NCBI GenBank assembly: GCA_035945515.1
Contig: DASZAE010000032.1
Location: forward strand, 73,333-137,332
Length of the DNA stretch: 64,000 nt
Direction of reading: 5' to 3'
Origin: RH2-MAG17b sp035945515
GTDB lineage: Bacteria > Acidobacteriota > Terriglobia > UBA7540
Positions 60,646 through 64,000 of the stretch are shown here, one piece after another. The translations under genes and the position numbers were made by a program. Positions within the stretch are counted from its first letter, which is position 1. The number at the start of each line of letters is the position of its first letter. The notes beneath the pieces are model-generated. The model saw only the letters and a program-made list of their open reading frames with translations, made no database searches and had not been told where the DNA came from.

Positions 60646-62127
60646 ATGGGCATAAATATTACGCGACTACTCGCAAAATCTCTAACTGTCAGCATTCTCT
60701 TTCTCTCTGTCGGAGGACTGGGTGAGCACGTAGTGCTTGCGCAGTCAGGGACACTCGAATTGAGGTGTCATAAGTGTTCGCAATTAATCCAGGAACCCGT
60801 GATTCGTAAATCTAGGATACTGAGCCTTGCTAACTCTGAAATAACCCTCGTTGAGACTTCTCGGTTGCGGACAACGATACAGCTTGACATCTTAGGGGCT
60901 GGACCTGCATGCGCCGATGATCCTCTGAAGGCAATCATCGCGGCTGCGGTAGTGCGAAGAAGCGTGGACAAGTCCGGCTTGATTGATGATGGTGCCACTG
61001 CAGACCTCGTTGATCGGGTGGCAGAACCTGATGTCACGATAGTCGCGTCCGGCCCTTCTTCATCCTCGGGTCGCTGGTTCAGCGAACTCGAAGGGTCCAT
61101 CCTCACGCCCACAATAGGTCAATCCGAGTTTGATACAATCAGGCGCAACGTCGTAACGAGCGTAGCAAGAGCACCCACGCGCCCCCTACGTTATGGGTCT
61201 TTGCTGGCCGATACCGCATATACACCCGTCGATGTGTCCACACTGATACGAACGGTTCGCAATTCCGCGTCCGCTGATTCCCGGGTAAGCATTCTCAAGT
61301 GGATCCGTCAGCATTATCGCGTGCCAAGCTTCAGAATGGCGGTTTCCGCACCATCCAATTCGTCTATTATCCGGCAGGTTGTCGGAATCGTCCAATCATT
61401 CGACCACACTCCCCAGGTTGTCGTAGAAAGCCGCTGCGAACTTCACGACCAGTCGCGACGAGTATTGCCTTCGCACTTTCATTTAACTGCGAATACGCCA
61501 CAAGATGCAATTTTTATTGCCGGTTCCCCTTTGCTCATGAACAGGCGAGAGAGCCCCCTCCTCATGGTTGCCAACCGCCTATTAGGTAGCGGACCCGAAT
61601 CTCGATTGCGCAGGACAGTGCGTGATCAACGAGGGCTTTCGTATGACGTTCGTAGTACAATCGATCTTCAGGCAAGTGGAATTCCATGGGTGATCACCGC
61701 CTCTTCCTCGCGAAAGGACTTCCTCGCTTTGGTGGGAGAAATTGCTTCGCAGGTTCAGCAGTTGGGAAAACAAGGCCCTACGTCGCAAGAACTTTCATGG
61801 GCAAAGGAGAGTCTTCTGAACGAAAGGGCGATGAACTCGGAGAATCCCTCGCACGAGTTGTACGGATTGCTGTCGGGCATTCCGCAAGATGAGACACTAA
61901 GAATCACGTTAGAAACTATTACGTGCTCAGATATCGCTAACGTAGTTTCTGAGGCGTTCCTTTCACACTGTGGGCGTATCGTTGTAGTAGGTTCAGAGAT
62001 CGACTTTAAATTAATAGACAAGCTGCTCGGACCTATTTGCAGTGGAAATGAAGGAAATGTTGAGTGGATCGGATTAGGAGAGCTTACCAACGGTCGATTT
62101 GATTCTGAACGCCGACGTCAAGACTGA
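60646..62127 (+). CDS. Exported M16-family protein, non-catalytic subunit
   Basis: A 493-residue protein with signal peptide (LTVSILFLSVGGLGEHVVLA, cleavage after ALAQ-like VLAQ). It lacks HxxEH but keeps the M16 C-terminal domain hallmark: RRTVRDQRGLSYDVRSTID, where the R-G-L-x-Y region binds substrate. M16B enzymes are commonly heterodimers of one catalytic and one R/Y-containing subunit, as inferred for this pair. It also contains a Cys pair CHKC near the mature N-terminus. It forms an operon with the gene at 59225. Confidence 0.82.
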   Translation: MGINITRLLAKSLTVSILFLSVGGLGEHVVLAQSGTLELRCHKCSQLIQEPVIRKSRILSLANSEITLVETSRLRTTIQLDILGAGPACADDPLKAIIAAAVVRRSVDKSGLIDDGATADLVDRVAEPDVTIVASGPSSSSGRWFSELEGSILTPTIGQSEFDTIRRNVVTSVARAPTRPLRYGSLLADTAYTPVDVSTLIRTVRNSASADSRVSILKWIRQHYRVPSFRMAVSAPSNSSIIRQVVGIVQSFDHTPQVVVESRCELHDQSRRVLPSHFHLTANTPQDAIFIAGSPLLMNRRESPLLMVANRLLGSGPESRLRRTVRDQRGLSYDVRSTIDLQASGIPWVITASSSRKDFLALVGEIASQVQQLGKQGPTSQELSWAKESLLNERAMNSENPSHELYGLLSGIPQDETLRITLETITCSDIANVVSEAFLSHCGRIVVVGSEIDFKLIDKLLGPICSGNEGNVEWIGLGELTNGRFDSERRRQD

Positions 62128-62626
62128 CCCAGCCGGAAGAGGTTTTTATACTGGTCTGTCGACCTGGCGTCGGCCGACGCAGGCAAGCCGCGCTAATGGT
62201 GTACGAAATCTGTGGTCATAACAATCCAACGACGCGCTTCGCGACACAGTGTGCTCAGTGTCCCCTTGTTGGGTTTTACGGTGATGGGCACATAGAGTTG
62301 CCGCCGGTCTATCATAATCCGGTCCGTCGCGCCGGCCCGGCGTAGAGGCGAAAGCGGCAGAGCGGTTACCTCTTTGGTCGATACGGCATCGCTCGATGCC
62401 ACCCTAAGCGCAATAGGGTGCGCGATGAATTGGAAGCAACGGTACAGAGATGGCGTGGGTTGCGCCGATCTCGTCCCGGTGTCGGTCTCACATGGTGTAT
62501 TTTTCCGCCCCCGCCCCCTCCGACACAACAAATGCGAATCTGGCTCCCACTTCAGGCGCGCCCAGAAAACTAAGTATTTCGGTTACCTTTAAGCTCGGAT
62601 ACGGAACCACAGATAGGCAGCGGACC
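62128..62626. other. ~500-bp stretch without a firm gene
   Basis: No gene could be supported. A plus-strand frame near 62490-62630 (SAPAPSDTTNANLAPTSGAP; SISVTFKLGYG) looks like the end of a secreted protein and may be a fragment. Confidence 0.3.
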
Positions 62627-63867
62627 TGTCAAGCAATTTAAAAATGTTACTTTTGATGAATGGTCCTGCAATTTAAGAATGTTACCCGTCGTGGTTGTCT
62701 CTTCCTTCTGCTTTTAGTTGTAAACCAGCCGCCGCCGTCGCTGTGGAAATGTGGGAATCTGGCGCTGTTTGCCGGATTTCCAAGCGCGGAGGAAAGAGTG
62801 GGAAACTCGTGTTTTGAGTTTTCCACGCTTTCCTCGGCGCGTCATTTCCACAGCGTGTCGCCCGGCGTTTTTTCAACGGCCGACTCCGCCGCGAACCGGC
62901 TGACGTCTTCGAGGCCGGCGCGAAAAATCTCGCCTCCGTGCCGGCTCGGGTGGCACGTCATCGGGCTTCGGGGGAGCATTCCTCGACTCCTCTGCGCTGA
63001 TCTGGAAAATCCTTTGCAGCTTCGCCTGAATCGTGGCCGAGAGCTGGAACGGATCGAGCCGCTCGTGCTGCCGTCGGAGTTCCGTCACGCGCGCCGGGTC
63101 AGCTACCGGCGAAGCCGCGGCGCACTGAAACGGGGTCTGGGGCGCTTCGTAATGCCGCCGCAGGCGTGAGCCCACCCGATCCTTGCGCGCCAGCTTCACC
63201 GAGGGTAGAAACAGATTCTGAAACAGCCGCAGTTCGTTCCGGTACAGATCATCGATGGCCTGCCGTGCCGCTTCCGTATCGTAACGGACATAGCCCAGCA
63301 ACCGGCGGACGTGCGTCCAGTTCTTCTGCTCGATGTGCGCGTTGTCGTCTTTCTTGTACGGCCTTCCCCGCGTGAATTGAATGGCCTGGGCACGGCAATA
63401 GCGAAACAGATGCTCGTTGATGAATTCCGAGCCGTTGTCCGAGTCAATGCCACGCAGGGGAAAAGGCAGGGCCTGGCGGATCGCCTCGAGAGCGTCTCGC
63501 ACCCCCTGCTGGCCCTTCCCTAACACCGCCCGCGTCTCCGTCCAGCCGGTGTGGATGTCGGTGACGTTCAGCGAGTAACAGAAATCACCCGAAGCCGAGT
63601 TGCCCGAGTGCGAGACCAGGTCGATCTCGGTGAACCCCGGCACCTGGACATCCCAGCGATCCGTCTTCAGCGGGATGTGATGCTTCAGCAAGGTTCCCGG
63701 CTTGGTGCGGCCATAAAGCCTTCGCCGCCGCTTTCGCTTCTCCGGCCCCAGCCGGTAATCCATGCTGCGGGCGCTGATCTGGAGCAGTTGCCGCTCGGTC
63801 GCGGGCGTCAGGCGGAAACGGCGGCGAATCCAAGGCATCCATTCCGGCACCAGCGCCTTCACAGGCT
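62627..63867 (-). mobile_element. IS481-like insertion sequence, 5'-truncated
   Basis: The outer end at 62627 begins TGTCAAGCAATTTAAAAATG, and a second copy of the word (CCTGCAATTTAAGAATGTTAC) follows at ~62666, as subterminal repeats of an IS end. The transposase reads leftward. The other end is missing because a second IS begins near 63868. Confidence 0.65.
62873..63862 (-). pseudogene. DDE integrase-type transposase, N-terminus missing
   Basis: The integrase catalytic core is complete: FTEIDLVSHSGNSASGDFCY (first Asp), LRGIDSDNGSEFINEHLFRY (second Asp), DDNAHIEQKNWTHVRRLLGY (Glu). A Pro/Arg-rich C-terminus (PPEPARRRDFSRRPRRRQP) follows. The first ~130 residues with the HTH are absent; the frame upstream of 63862 runs into the adjoining IS. 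With 329 residues left it is probably inactive. Confidence 0.75.
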
Positions 63868-64000
63868 GCGGAAAAACTCTTGATTTCAGGTCGCATTATG
63901 ACATATTTCCTCCTGGTGGGAGGATGCCTCAAGGAGGTGGAACGGATGCGCGGACCCGATGTTCAGCAAACGGCGATGTTTAGCTATGTGACCCTGGAGC
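63868..64000 (+). mobile_element. Left end of an IS1182-like element
   Basis: It starts at about CTGCGGAAAAACTC (63868), abutting the cut transposase, and carries the first codons of its own transposase at 63946. The right part lies beyond the window. Confidence 0.55.
63946..64000 (+). CDS. IS1182-like transposase, N-terminal start
   Basis: ATG 63946 with AAGGAGGTGG upstream gives RGPDVQQTAMFSYVTLE, the typical start of IS1182/IS4-type transposases (MRG-x-D-x-QQ-xx-MFSYV). It is cut by the window end. Confidence 0.7.
   Translation, partial: MRGPDVQQTAMFSYVTLE

Noticed and set aside
62193..62531. Minus-strand gene of 112 codons
   Set aside because: Arg/Ser/Thr-rich composition typical of an antisense frame; no ribosome-binding site or family signal.

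Overview
The window looks like bacterial metagenomic DNA of moderate to high GC, most consistent with an Acidobacteriota host; this is inferred from the gene families and the insertion-sequence types, as there is no rRNA or tRNA gene to anchor taxonomy. The first ~41 kb are a large accessory element (integrative element or megaplasmid type). The last ~22 kb are a scarred, IS-rich region that looks chromosomal or like an old island border.

Region by region: 1-4 kb holds the C-terminus of a B12-dependent ribonucleotide reductase (NrdJ), a membrane protein, a PLD-type nuclease gene broken by a small palindromic insertion, and a two-gene module with a deoxyribosyltransferase/TIR-like protein. 4-9.6 kb holds a decayed Clp-type ATPase, the element's own DnaN clamp, and a tight operon of DUF1257, DUF2997, a radical-SAM protein and an AAA+ ATPase whose Walker B strand precedes Walker A. 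10-15 kb holds small element genes, SSB, a DUF6915-like protein and a Uma2-type nuclease. On the minus strand at 14.8-18.9 kb lie a DUF72 gene with an internal stop, a frameshifted family B DNA polymerase, a small partner gene and a RecA-fold protein. 19.2-22.2 kb has phage-like recombination genes: a Gp3-like recombination directionality factor, a PD-(D/E)XK nuclease and a coiled-coil protein. 22.3-27.3 kb has an intact VapBC-type toxin-antitoxin pair, a PRTRC cassette (E, C, F, B, ThiF) equivalent to a ubiquitin-like conjugation set, and a second, frameshifted toxin-antitoxin pair. 27.3-41.3 kb has a degenerate J-domain protein, small genes, two DUF6094 methyltransferase-like paralogues separated by a Tn554-like module (two tyrosine recombinases plus a CHC2/Toprim primase), a 255-bp terminal-inverted-repeat element and a SNF2-type helicase.

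From 41 kb the character changes. There are truncated genes (GH79 fragment, MoxR, serine recombinase), a GNAT gene, a DUF362/terpene-cyclase-like pair, six degenerate repeats upstream of the MoxR gene, and remains of IS256, IS21, ISKra4, IS3, IS66, IS481-like and IS1182-like elements. Between them sit AT-richer cargo genes: methyltransferase, AraC-type and excisionase-type regulators, a glycosyltransferase, and an active/inactive pair of exported M16 peptidases.

The element carries its own clamp, SSB, B-family polymerase, RecA-fold partner, nucleases, helicase, nucleotide reductase and methyltransferases, so it probably replicates and maintains itself semi-independently. Several of these genes carry single frameshifts or stops (Clp, DUF72, PolB, second toxin); these are either real decay or consensus errors. 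The most promising poorly described systems are the DUF1257/DUF2997/radical-SAM/permuted AAA+ operon, the PRTRC cassette whose Ub-like protein already ends in glycine, and the recombinase-primase transposon module.
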